NCBI GenBank assembly: GCA_934047225.1
Contig: OW204001.1
Location: 9,222,201 to 9,286,200, forward strand
Source: Ypsolopha sequella
Taxonomy: Eukaryota > Arthropoda > Insecta > Lepidoptera > Ypsolophidae
Direction of reading: 5' to 3'
Length of the DNA stretch: 64,000 nucleotides
Shown here: positions 21,301 through 27,660 of the stretch, one piece after another
Layout: each line of letters begins with the position of its first letter
How positions within the stretch are numbered: the first letter of the stretch is position 1
Made by a program: the position numbers and the translations under genes
The notes under the pieces: model-generated
What the model saw: only the letters and a program-made list of their open reading frames with translations
The model's database searches: none
What the model was told of the DNA's origin: nothing

Positions 21301-23910
21301 CGTAAAAAACCTCTTCATAACAACGAAAACTGCATTAAAATTCATCACGTAGTTTTCGTGTTATATGGTAATTTCCCTACATAGTATATACATAGATATA
21401 CAGACAGACAGACCTTGGGTTTAATTAATATGTATAAAGAAGAAGTGATTAATTATGTCATGTATTGTGCTCCAAAAGATAAGAGTGGGAATAAGAATGT
21501 AATGATTGCAGCAAGCACTAATTATATTTTTATCTTTTATGTAAAATCTATTAAAATTATTAATTCCTTACATTTCACTCTATTTTTGTAGACCAAAGTC
21601 AAGGTGAAATAGTTAGTTATAAATAGTAAAATTCATAAGCCTCCTAATTAAGATATGAGAACTTGTGGGAAAATAAAAGTTATCATTCTTATTAACAATC
21701 GCAAAGTCTTCCATTGTGTGGAAAGTTAGAAATATTGGCACCAACAATTGTGATGTAAAAGAAAACCTTAATTGTGTTAATTAATTTAATGTCTGTTTAT
21801 AAAGAAAATCTTCATTTATACATCTTCATAATCAAATAAGTGATGTAATATAATTTACTAAAACAGGTTTGTTATTTACTATTAATTGCATCAATGGATT
21901 CATTGTCTTTTGTAATACATTGCAATACATTAGTTAAGTCATCAATAGCGACTGTTAAAACAATAAAGAATGGTCTGATAATATTGATTCAATTTAATTG
22001 CAATTTAGCAGTAAATGTGTGCATTATTTACATGAGATTATGACTGAAATTATTAGCTATCACGATTCTAAGATTTGATGCAAGGAGAAAGTATAATGAC
22101 AGGGCAGTACAACATAAGACAATAGACTAATAGTCTATAATTAATGGATATACTGGACATAACATTAGTGTATATTGCCAGACAACATATTATTAATTTA
22201 ATATTAACAGTAATAATCACTTACGTGTGAAATTACCTTGGCTATGGGCCGGTCACTAAAGGACAATGACCAAAATTGGCCATATACCCTCCAAACAAAA
22301 CTTCCTGTTAGTTTATATCTACAACAATTATAGGTATGATGTTGGCTTATTATGAGGGGTAAAAGAACAATACAACCAAGAATAATAAACCACATGTTTG
22401 TACAGTACACATGTGACATGTTTGGAACCGAGAAAAACAAGGCAGTTGGAATATCACCTTTAAAAAAATGTTTCTTCTAGAACAAATCATTAAAGAATTA
22501 GATTATCAAAAAAATTCTACCTACTTAGATAGGAATTATTACAGTCTAACCCATTCATAAAAATCAGAGAATTTTGAACTTTTTTTAAATGGTAAAGAAA
22601 GAATATTTGTAAAAGGAAATCTCTAGCTAATTGAACCGAAGAGCTGACCTATTTATTATAAGCTGATCCTAAATGCCTATAAATTATTATTTATCAATCA
22701 GATGATACCATGATTTCTTTTTAAGGCATTTAGCAACGGCTTATAATAGGTCAGCTTGGTTTGATTTGCTATTTTATAAATGTTTAAAATTCTCTGATTC
22801 GTAGAAGTGGGTTAGACTGTAATAATTCCTACAATACCTTGATGTGTGAGCTCTCTTTAAACTGCCCCAGATCAGGTTCAAATGGTTTAGCTAATATTGA
22901 ATATCCACCTAGAGTATCCTAATGTTGAAAATAAAACAAGGTACATACCCATTTCTCCTGGGGAGCCAGTTTGTTCCTCTATAGGAGGCACAGGTCTCCA
23001 CCGCTTAAGTCTTGATTTAGAATATGGCGGAAGAATCAGACCATCATCTCCTATATCTTGGTCAACTTCATTATGCTCTAAATTTGTATCATCATTGTCT
23101 ATCTCATCTGGCTTGATCCCAGCAGCAATAGCTGCCTTTTTGCCTCTTAGTTGTTGTTGCTGGGGTATTTGCTGTTTTTGAAAGAAGACAGAATATGTTA
23201 GACAAACTAATTACGGTAGGAAACTTATTCTTAGTTCAACAGTCAAATGAAGTTTGCAATAATTTAATAAAGTTACAGTAAAGAATAACTGTAAAAGACT
23301 TTAGTAGGCATTTTGTTGATAATTAATTTATTACTAATTATTAAAATAATCAGATATTAAAGCAGATTCTCAGAGCTTTCATTTTGGTTTAGGGTCTGTC
23401 AAAACTTGAAATTTTCCAAAGTAATTTAGCTTCTGTTCTTAACACTTAAAGACTATAAGCAGATTCTGAAGGCTTTAATTTTAGTTTTAGTGCTATCAAA
23501 ACTAAATTATCTTCATTGGAAATTAGTCCTTAAAATCGTTAGGAACAGAAGCTGAATTACTTTAGACAGATTTAAGTTTTGACAGCACTTAAAACTAAAA
23601 TTAATGCTTTCAGAATCAACTTTATTGTACTACTATTCTTTTTATTTCATAAAATTTGTCATATTGTTTTAGTTGTGTGATAAGACAGCACTGAGGAAAA
23701 CAGTGCTCCCTTAGCTGCAATATAGTAGTGATAGGTATAAGACTTTTTAATTGATAAACTTACATATTCTGTATTCTTTTTCCCGCATTCCCAGCCGTCA
23801 CTCAAACAATCTGAATAAAAGGTGAGGAGTGCCACATCCACCAACAACCACACTAAAGACGTTAGCAGGATTATCCGACATGTGTGAATCCTTATTTTGC
23901 TTCTGAACAT
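3180..23910 (-). CDS. Pgant5: Polypeptide N-acetylgalactosaminyltransferase (GALNT1/13 / Pgant5 type), 5' five exons, partial
   Basis: A Golgi type II enzyme that starts mucin-type O-glycosylation by moving GalNAc from UDP-GalNAc to Ser/Thr. Five minus-strand exons join in phase: 23910-23764, 23171(or 23159)-22949, 18382-18253, 10260-10094 and 3344-3180, giving about 277 codons before the gene leaves the window. Exon 1 carries a short basic cytosolic tail and one membrane span ([20 protein letters not shown]). Exon 2 is an acidic, low-complexity stem. Exons 3-5 hold the family block [19 protein letters not shown], the GT-A nucleotide-binding segment IVFHNEAW...VDDASE, and the metal-binding DxH within FLDAHCEC. 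The ricin-type lectin domain and second half of the catalytic domain lie outside. Introns reach about 8 kb and are full of MITEs. Family assignment is firm; the Pgant5 orthology is inferred from the stem-to-catalytic junction (GEMGKSV...) resembling GALNT1/13. Confidence 0.88.
3590..3885 (+). repeat. Dispersed lepidopteran repeat A, second long copy
   Basis: Nearly the same sequence as 2008-2306, in the same orientation, with the same CGAGTCGGACTCGCGCACGA head, central GTTATAGCGGCAACAGAAATACA-type block, GACGGACAGACGGACAGAC tract and TACGGAACCCT end. It is about 200 bp upstream (gene sense) of Pgant exon 5. Confidence 0.75.
4334..4470 (+). repeat. Head fragment of repeat A joined to a second repeat
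   Basis: At 4336-4380 only the first ~45 bp of repeat A remain. They run directly into a segment (4385-4465: CTGAATCCGCCCCTTCCGCAC...) that recurs at 11284-11360 without the repeat A head. This is a junction of two families. Confidence 0.55.
5440..5700 (-). repeat. Partial copy of repeat family C (reverse orientation)
   Basis: The reverse complement matches the left part of the TTAA-flanked 450-bp element at 15960: TCGATATTTGTACCGACACTAG, AACGTTAT and the block with GTAACAGCCACTT. It is diverged and incomplete. It lies in the large Pgant intron between exons 4 and 5. Confidence 0.5.
6457..6718. mobile_element. hAT-type MITE with perfect 8-bp target duplication
   Basis: The ends CAGTGGCGTGCACAGAAC and GTTCTGTGCACGCCACTG are perfect inverted repeats, and most of the 262-bp element folds into two arms of about 110 bp. 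CCGGAGAC flanks both sides (6449-6456 and 6719-6726), an 8-bp target duplication as hAT elements make. There is no coding capacity. It sits inside a reverse copy of repeat family C (flanks about 6430 and 6727-6850). Confidence 0.85.
7245..7530 (+). repeat. Partial copy of repeat family C
   Basis: Matches the left ~270 bp of the element at 15960, from TTAAGGCGATTAGTGTCGCC through the ATAATCCTATGTTATGTTTATAGC block. The right half is missing. A fragment of repeat A (about 7543-7607) follows directly. Confidence 0.6.
7828..7846. repeat. G19 homopolymer
   Basis: Nineteen consecutive G residues on the plus strand, immediately left of a hAT-type element. The length may be unreliable in the assembly. 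Confidence 0.8.
7852..8257. mobile_element. hAT-like non-autonomous element
   Basis: It starts CAGTGGCGTATTT and ends AAATACGCCACTG. The flanking octamers are GGGATAAA and GGGATAAT (7 of 8 identical), consistent with an old hAT target duplication. The sub-terminal sequence is GC-rich and only partly self-complementary (CCCTGGGCC and GGCCCT blocks). I see no transposase remnant. Confidence 0.7.
8258..9624. other. Intron sequence without recognisable features
   Basis: AT-rich DNA inside the Pgant intron between exons 4 and 5. I found no supported gene, RNA or bounded repeat. Confidence 0.4.
9625..10046. mobile_element. Foldback element with a second MITE inserted in it
   Basis: The outer arms, 9625-9720 and 9985-10046, are inverted copies containing ATCGTCCAAATTCATACTGG and TATACAAGGTGA. 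The same family forms the palindrome at 63769-63962. Between them lies a second inverted pair, CCGTATTTTTGAATCG (9840) and CGATTCAAAAATACGG (about 9968), so an inner MITE of about 150 bp (9836-9986) appears to sit inside the older foldback. The right end is less than 50 bp from the donor of Pgant exon 4. Confidence 0.6.
10094..10260 (-). CDS. Pgant5: Pgant exon 4 (nucleotide-binding segment)
   Basis: Acceptor TTTTAG| is above 10260 and donor GTAAGT below 10094. It enters in phase 2 (AA|A gives Lys) and leaves in phase 1. It encodes [14 protein letters not shown], then [10 protein letters not shown], ending in ILVDDASEK, the core of the GT2-type GT-A fold. It joins exons 3 and 5 without loss of frame. 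Confidence 0.88.
10425..10692. mobile_element. MITE with ~84-bp terminal inverted repeats
   Basis: The left arm 10425-10508 and right arm 10611-10692 are nearly perfect reverse complements, including CTTGTACTTATCCACATATT and GCCCGACCGGTTTCGCT. The centre is an A/T-rich spacer of about 100 bp. It has no coding capacity and lies in Pgant intron 3. Confidence 0.8.
11284..11510. repeat. Recurrent repeat followed by a CCGGATA-rich cluster
   Basis: 11284-11360 matches the repeat at 4385-4465. From 11425 to 11505 the motif CCGGATA and its complement occur repeatedly (GGCCGGATACCGGATACCGG, GCCGGATATCCGGCGGCC). Similar GGATATCCGG clusters are a known dispersed repeat in insect genomes. The ~790 bp beyond, to about 12300, hold no gene I can support. 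Confidence 0.5.
12315..12470. mobile_element. Short foldback (hairpin) element
   Basis: TTTTAACTTATTTGACAGGACTAA at 12334 is matched by its inverted copy ending at about 12450, and ACCGATTCGG at 12316 by CCGAATCGAT at 12461. The centre holds a second inverted pair, AAGCGTTCTGTCCTTGTC and GACAGGACGCTT. No coding content. Confidence 0.6.
12640..13060. repeat. Probable LINE 3' ends, non-coding
   Basis: The left edge is a TTTA-rich tract (12650-12680), like the reversed tail of a LINE. The right edge reads TTATTTATTTGAATAAAC then TTTGAATTTGAAC, like a forward tail. I see no protein-level match between them, so the call rests on tail shape. Confidence 0.35.
13070..13860. other. Intron sequence without recognisable features
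   Basis: AT-rich part of the Pgant intron between exons 3 and 4. I found no bounded repeat, RNA gene or convincing coding exon. Confidence 0.4.
13862..14530 (-). pseudogene. LINE reverse-transcriptase tail, split by a MITE
   Basis: On the minus strand the sequence above 14423 reads [16 protein letters not shown]...YFGGRML. The sequence below 14158 continues in the same frame ([16 protein letters not shown]...) and ends at a stop near 14040. This is the C-terminal tail of a non-LTR retrotransposon ORF2. The 3' end carries GAAT-type repeats at 13862-13878. The interruption at 14159-14422 is a TTAA-flanked MITE. The copy lacks the RT core. Confidence 0.65.
14163..14418. mobile_element. TTAA-flanked MITE inside a LINE frame
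   Basis: The terminal inverted repeats GGGTCGGTTGC and its complement, extended by blocks with CATGCTCTCGC and GACAATTTAGC, bound a 256-bp element. TTAA flanks both sides (14159-14162 and 14419-14422). TTAA duplication is the hallmark of piggyBac-type insertion. There is no ORF. Confidence 0.8.
14531..15884. other. Intron sequence with weak repeat fragments
   Basis: A repeat-like block starting ACGAGTAGTTCGCCCCGAAC is at 14562, a short (GTAT)n tract at about 15254-15270, and an inverted pair (AAGTTTAATGAAC / GTTCATTAAACTTAA) lies at about 15330 and 15410. No gene is visible. Confidence 0.4.
15885..16957. mobile_element. Older inverted-repeat element, host of a TTAA MITE
   Basis: The left arm (about 15900-15959, continuing at 16414-16510) and right arm (about 16800-16957) are inverted copies. 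They share AGGTTGCCAA, GCTCATAACGCTTT, ACTGTTAA, AAAGTTAT, GATCTC and GCCGTTTC blocks in order. The left arm is interrupted by the MITE at 15960-16413 and the right arm is not. No transposase coding is visible. Confidence 0.7.
15960..16413 (+). mobile_element. TTAA-flanked MITE (repeat family C), complete copy 1
   Basis: This 454-bp element begins GGCGATTACCGTCGCC, ends AAGCGCC, and is bounded by TTAA at 15956-15959 and 16414-16417. A second complete copy, also TTAA-bounded, is at 39990-40456; partial copies are at 7245, about 6727 (reversed) and 5440 (reversed). The undisrupted target can be read in the opposite arm of the host element. Piggy-type insertion is inferred from TTAA. Confidence 0.85.
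17000..17300 (-). mobile_element. tRNA-derived SINE, copy 1
   Basis: Read from 17297 downward, the head has a tRNA-like A box (ATAGCTCAAGGATAGAACGG) and B box (GGTTCGATCC) at tRNA-like spacing. A conserved body follows with ACCCATCACGTTGGGACG and CGAGTGTGGACTGTGACTTG. The body recurs at 26850 and 30110. It lies in the Pgant intron between exons 3 and 4. Confidence 0.75.
17301..18252. other. Intron sequence flanking Pgant exon 3
   Basis: No gene visible. Around 17560-17590 the motif ACGAGTAATATATTAT-like repeats twice. 17760-17900 holds a diverged fragment similar to 6890-6960 (GAGAGACGGATTC..., AAAAACTAGCAAAA). Confidence 0.35.
18253..18382 (-). CDS. Pgant5: Pgant exon 3
   Basis: Acceptor TTTCAG| is above 18382 and donor GTAAGT below 18253. 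It enters in phase 1 (G|GT gives Gly) and leaves in phase 2. It encodes [17 protein letters not shown], then [20 protein letters not shown], the conserved entry to the GalNAc-transferase catalytic domain. The plus-strand frame over the same bases is a shadow. Confidence 0.92.
18383..19583. other. Intron sequence between Pgant exons 2 and 3
   Basis: 18690-18810 is a diverged direct copy of 11090-11200 (both contain GAGGTCTTCAAAC or GGAGGTCTTCAAAC followed by a CATATTTTATTA block). No gene is visible. Confidence 0.4.
19584..19848. mobile_element. MITE with 44-bp terminal inverted repeats
   Basis: 19584-19627 and 19805-19848 are near-perfect reverse complements beginning GGGTGTTAAGATGAAGTTGC. 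The open frames crossing it on both strands come from the palindrome and are not genes. It lies in the Pgant intron between exons 2 and 3. Confidence 0.8.
20135..20268. mobile_element. Short foldback element, family of 24711-24932
   Basis: GGGGCCTTATTGTCTAATTT at the left is matched by an inverted AGATAATAAGGCTTTCTAG block at the right, with TTTGAAAGG blocks inside. The same terminal sequence bounds the hairpin at 24711. Confidence 0.55.
20269..22530. other. Intron sequence, mostly featureless
   Basis: 21174-21415 is a copy of a lepidopteran repeat (CTAGCCTTTGCCCACAGCTC ... CTTCATAACAACGAAAACTG ... ATACAGACAGACAGACC), matching the fragment at 1168. The remainder is AT-rich and I see no gene. 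Confidence 0.45.
22531..22830. mobile_element. MITE with ~50-bp inverted ends near Pgant exon 2
   Basis: AGGAATTATTACAGTCTAAC at the left is matched by GTTAGACTGTAATAATTCCT at the right. AATCAGAGAATTTT pairs with AAATTCTCTGATT, and a central GAGCTGACCTATTTATTATAAG pairs with CTTATAATAGGTCAGCTT. It ends about 120 bp from the Pgant exon 2 donor. Confidence 0.75.
22949..23171 (-). CDS. Pgant5: Pgant exon 2 (stem region)
   Basis: The donor is GTATGT below 22949. Two in-phase acceptors are possible: AAACAG|CAAATA (exon top at 23171) and CCCCAG|CAACAA (23159), differing by four codons. It leaves in phase 1. It encodes a Gln run, a basic patch (RGKKAA), an acidic stretch ([20 protein letters not shown]) and the conserved RWRPVPP ... 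TGSPGEMG that precedes the catalytic domain. Stem regions are normally poorly conserved, so the call rests on its position and phase. Confidence 0.85.
23355..23625. repeat. Diverged direct and inverted repeats between Pgant exons 1 and 2
   Basis: The motif AGCAGATTCT(C/G)A(G/A)AGGCTTT-like occurs directly at 23361 and 23459. An inverted counterpart (AATGCTTTCAGAATC) is near 23603, and GTCAAAACT/AGTTTTGACAG pairs lie between. It is probably a decayed foldback element. Confidence 0.45.
23764..23910 (-). CDS. Pgant5: Pgant exon 1 (start and membrane anchor)
   Basis: The ATG at 23910-23908 starts a 49-codon exon ending at donor GTAAGT (below 23764) in phase 0. The product starts [12 protein letters not shown] and continues into one hydrophobic span of about 20 residues, then a short luminal segment with two Cys. 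This is the usual type II Golgi layout. A longer in-frame extension upstream begins at a GTG, not an ATG, so I chose this start. Confidence 0.85.
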
Positions 23911-24710
23911 TGTAACAAATCTATCGTAATTAAAACTGTTTACTGCCACATGTCACCGCAACTCCTGAGTCTGATCGGCGGCCTGCAAAACGAATCCACA
24001 AGAAAACTAGCTTCAAATCTCCGTAAAACTTTACACAATAACGCGTCAACTTGCACTTAACAACCCGAGAAAGAACTTCGGGCACCGATAAGTAGGTTTC
24101 CGGATGTGAAATTGCACCAAAATATGAAAATTAAAAAGACCCTAAGCGTCGTCGGAATTCTCCTTGACTTTTAACTAGAGAATTAATTAAAGTTTCCTTT
24201 AAAATTATAATGTTATAAGTAAGGCGCGCAGAACTGATTGTTGAAAGCCTTTCCGCACCTTTCGAATGGGTTTCCTTCAACAAATATTCTGACCGATCGA
24301 CAATTTTCGCCAACCATCACAATACCGTCACGTCACAAACGTCACTTCACTCACTCACGCATAGACCACAGAATAGGTTTTGAATAGTTGGCGCGCGGTC
24401 ATGAGTCTCGAGTGCAAATATTAAAATTAAGGCTGTGCTTCAGCTGCCGGACCCGGCAATCACGAATTAATTTAATGAGAAGGGTTTTTGCATATAATGA
24501 TGAAACTCTCGAGTTCGTGATCCATTTAGTTTTAACCCCGTATTGTCAACCAAATTATTTAATTTTTATTGTTTCGTGTGCCAGACAATAGAAAATTCAT
24601 ATAGCAAACGTCTATCTTTCATTTCCACAACCAAGTCTACCGAGCACTCCACTATCACGTACTAAAAATTATAAATAATGGATTTGAACCCACACACCTG
24701 GGGCCTTATT
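23911..24710. promoter_or_regulatory. Presumed Pgant promoter and 5' untranslated region
   Basis: This is the region just upstream of the Pgant start codon (gene on the minus strand), locally less AT-rich near 23950-24400. I see no TATA box that I would defend and cannot place the transcription start. No other gene is visible. Confidence 0.35.
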
Positions 24711-24932
24711 GTTTAACTTTAAATCTATCAAGATACCATTCCATTTGACATTTGAAGTATCGTACAGTGGAGACCACATCAAGCTATACACGTACAGTAC
24801 GACATTAGCCCCTACAGAGAAGAACATAAGATAGGTACAAAGTCCAATGTGTCTTACTTGATGCGGTCTCCACTGTACAAATGTCAAATTGAAAGGTATC
24901 ATGATAGATTCAAAGTTAGAAAATAAGGCCCC
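24711..24932. mobile_element. Foldback element with an inner 120-bp MITE
   Basis: The outer arms GGGGCCTTATTGTTTAACTT and AGAAAATAAGGCCCC, with CATTTGACATTT / AAATGTCAAATT inside, bound the hairpin. The centre (24763-24881) is a separate MITE with ends GTACAGTGGAGACC and GGTCTCCACTGTAC, the same family as the trimer at 42417-42807. Confidence 0.65.
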
Positions 24933-25119
24933 TGGTTATCAAAACCTAATGCTCTACCACTATATCAACCAATCGATATCTTAAGTAGAATAGAATAAAA
25001 TAGAATATGCTTTATTGAACATATTTTTTTACAATAAGTAAATAGGTGTGGATTACCTTGATGCCTAGAAGCGTGTATGTATGTACCGGTCATAGAGGAG
25101 ATAACTCTATGGTATCGGT

Positions 25120-25268
25120 GCTATACCAGAGAATATAAAGTATTACTACGTAAAGAAGCGACACTCACCTCCCCGCGCGAGATTATCGTCCCCCGCGGTC
25201 CCCCGCAAGTTAGTGGCAAATCTGGTGGCACGCAGAGCTTGAGTACCACTCGTTCACTGCGCGCGTAT
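25120..25268 (+). repeat. GC-rich segment present inverted at 37600
   Basis: This ~150-bp segment contains AGAATATAAAGTATTACTAC, GTAAAGAAGCGACACTCACC and GTCCCCCGCGGTCCCCCGCA. Its reverse complement occurs at 37600-37745, 12 kb away on the far side of the BEL element. It is much more GC-rich than its surroundings. I do not recognise its class. Confidence 0.6.
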
Positions 25269-25309
25269 TTTGTTTTTTGTTTTCTTAAGATACTGATTTT
25301 TAATTAATA

Positions 25310-26616
25310 CGAGGGGCATGCCAAAAGAAATTAGATACTCAAAAATTATAAAACTTATTCTTTATTACAAGTATCGATCTTTTCGAAGTATTCACCCTGA
25401 GCACGTATACACTTTTTCATACGTCTGAACTAATTGGAAAATACCAATGACCACTCTTCTTTAGACACCTCAGAAACCTCGAAAATATAGGCAGCCAGTG
25501 CATCTTCTTTGCTTTCAAACTTCTTCCCCTTTATTGTTTCTTTGATTTTTGGAAACAGGTAAAATCACAAGGTGCTAGGTCAGGGGAATATGGTGAGTGA
25601 GGGAGGGTTGACGCATTTTTTGAGCCGAAAAAGTCAAGTGTTTTGGCAGACGTGTGCAACGCCGCATTGTCGTGGTGCCTGAGAAGGCGTCGGATTCCTG
25701 ACTTCGGTCGCTTGTCACACCAAGCTGATATTACTGTTGGAGCACAAACTGTCACATACCATTCGGAGTTCATCGTTCTTTAATTCTCTAGCACTACAGT
25801 AGCAATATGATCCGTTTTGCTGAAAAACGAGGCGACCATTTGTTTCTGTGTGCTTCGTGCACGGCGACATTTCGTTGGAGTTGGCTCATCTTCAAAGCAC
25901 CATACAGTCGAATGTCACTTTGTTTCGGGATCATAGTTATAAAGCCATGTTTCAGCACCAGTCAGTATATCATACACATTTTTTTTCTCGCCACCGTCGA
26001 ATTTATCTATCATGAATAGGCACCAATCCAACCGACGGTCTTTGTGCTCATCGGTAAGTTTGTGCGACACCCATCTCAAACAACATTTACGGAGAGAAAG
26101 GTGGTCGTGAATTATGGTTTGCATTGCTGCTGATCCAATTCCCTGTTCTCGCTCCAGCTCTACATACATAATTCGTTGGTTTTCGCGAATAAGTTTTTCG
26201 ACTGCACGAACGTTTTCTTCCGTGACCGCGGTTGGCAGCCGGCCTGTCTTCGCTTCATCTTTGAGACATCCCCGTCTTCTTTTAAATTCAGCAAACCAAT
26301 TAAATACTGTTGTTCGTGAGCAACCAGACTCACCAAAAGTAGTAGCCAAAAGTTCAAAACATTCTCGAGGCTTAAAACTTTTTTATAGCCATAATAAATC
26401 ATAGCGCGACAATCACTTCGACTGAGCTCCATTGCTGCAAGCGAATTCCCGCCAGATTCTCGGAAAAATGATGCTCATCCAAATAAAAAAAAAAGAAATG
26501 ATGTGCGTTCTATATTCAGATATATCAACAAACAAGCAGCCTATAAGATGATGTATAACTTGCCAGTGTCAATCAAAGGAGTAAAGAGTATCTAACTTCT
26601 TTTGGCATGCCCCTCG
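25310..26616 (-). mobile_element. mariner-family transposon, full length but dead
   Basis: Terminal inverted repeats of about 30 bp (CGAGGGGCATGCCAAAAGAA at the left) bound a 1307-bp element flanked by TA at 25308-25309 and 26617-26618, the mariner target. The minus strand carries a broken transposase, described separately. All the elements of an autonomous mariner are present except an intact frame. Confidence 0.9.
25531..26432 (-). pseudogene. mariner transposase pseudogene
   Basis: Mariner transposase is a DDE/D enzyme that cuts and pastes the element through its terminal repeats. Three minus-strand frames cover it: 26432-26160 (N-terminal HTH region), 26349-25915 (second HTH with GCSRTTVFNWFAEFKRRRG and the linker), and 25773-25531 (C-terminal catalytic part). 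At least two frameshifts separate them. The first catalytic Asp, expected in TGDETW, reads TGAETW (codon at 25956-25954). The second and third remain (HHDN and APCDF) with exactly 34 residues between them, the mariner D34D spacing. It cannot encode an active enzyme as it stands. Confidence 0.9.
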
Positions 26617-26849
26617 TATGGTTCGTTTTTGTGATATTTATGGATGCATTGAAAACGGAGCAAAAAATAAAGTTCTGCCGATGAACTAAAGCAAGGCATT
26701 TTCTTTTATGTATTGGTTTAGGACGGTAACTGTAACTCTCAAACAGTTGTCAAACAGTTGCTAAGAATTTCAACATTAAGTTGGAATTTTAAAAATCGAA
26801 TGTTTTTGTGTTACCGTTCGAGCTGAACAAATTTCAGCATGTCCTAAAA

Positions 26850-27010
26850 AATGTGTACATATTTGTGCCCGAAGTACGGCGATAGGGCTCACCACCCATC
26901 ACGTTGGGACGTAATATTTGTAGGTGAATCGCGGGTGTACCGAGTGTGGACTGTGACTTGCATTTCAAAGTTTACACTCGGAACACCTTTAACACCCCCT
27001 CGAGCATTTG
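26850..27010 (+). mobile_element. tRNA-derived SINE, copy 2 (head missing)
   Basis: The body contains ACCCATCACGTTGGGACGTA and CGAGTGTGGACTGTGACTTG, as at 17000 and 30110, but in plus orientation and without the tRNA-like head. With copy 3 it forms an inverted pair flanking the foldback and Penelope elements. Confidence 0.65.
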
Positions 27011-27025
27011 ATTCAAGTCGTGACA

Positions 27026-27525
27026 ATGTATATATTTTTAATACAAAAATAATCCATGGGGAACCAGAACTAGGAACTAGGGATTAACCACGCTAAAATT
27101 TAGGAAGAGAATCATATAAGTTGCTGAATTATAATGTTGTCCCTCTCGATCGACGACGCTCACACGCTTGCTGCCAGCCCTAGACGTGCTCACGCACACA
27201 TACAAGCGTGTGCGGACAAGCCAGTGCGCGAGTGGGAGTGTAGGTAAATAACTTGAGCACTCTGTATGAAGTGTCGGGGGCACACCCCCGTCACTTCATA
27301 GTCAAGGCTCAAGTTATTTACCTACACTCTCACGCGCGCATCTGGCTTGTCCGCACACGCTTGTGTGTGTGCGTGAGCTAGTCTAGGGCTGGCAGCAATC
27401 GTGTGAGCGTCGTCGCCCGAGAGGGACACAATATAAGTCAGCAACTTATGTGATTCTCTTCCTAAATTTTAGCGTAGTCCAATTTCTGGTTCCCCGTGGA
27501 TTAATCAGTATTAAAAAAATATATG
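27026..27525. mobile_element. Large foldback element with ~220-bp arms
   Basis: 27026-27272 and 27290-27525 are near-complete reverse complements, sharing GGGAACCAGAA, AGAGAATCA, GCTGCCAGCCCTAGA, GCGTGTGCGGACAAGCC and AAATAACTTGAG in mirrored order, around a short loop with GGGGGCACACCCCC. The single strand would fold into a very stable hairpin. It has no coding content. Confidence 0.8.

Positions 27526-27529
<4 letters not shown>

Positions 27530-27582
<53 letters not shown>
27530..27582. repeat. (AT)n microsatellite
   Basis: Almost pure TA dinucleotide repeat of about 50 bp, directly after the foldback element and before the Penelope element. Confidence 0.9.
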
Positions 27583-27585
<3 letters not shown>

Positions 27586-27660
27586 AGGTTAAATTCAATT
27601 AGTTAACGAAATTTGAAACATATGTAGAACATAACTTTAAACTCTCGCGTTTTGTACACA

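Noticed and set aside
23911..23949. N-terminal extension of Pgant exon 1
   Set aside because: Its first codon is GTG, and the in-frame ATG at 23910 fits the expected short cytosolic tail.
27090..27480. Coding frames in the large foldback
   Set aside because: They arise from the hairpin arms and show no conserved domain.
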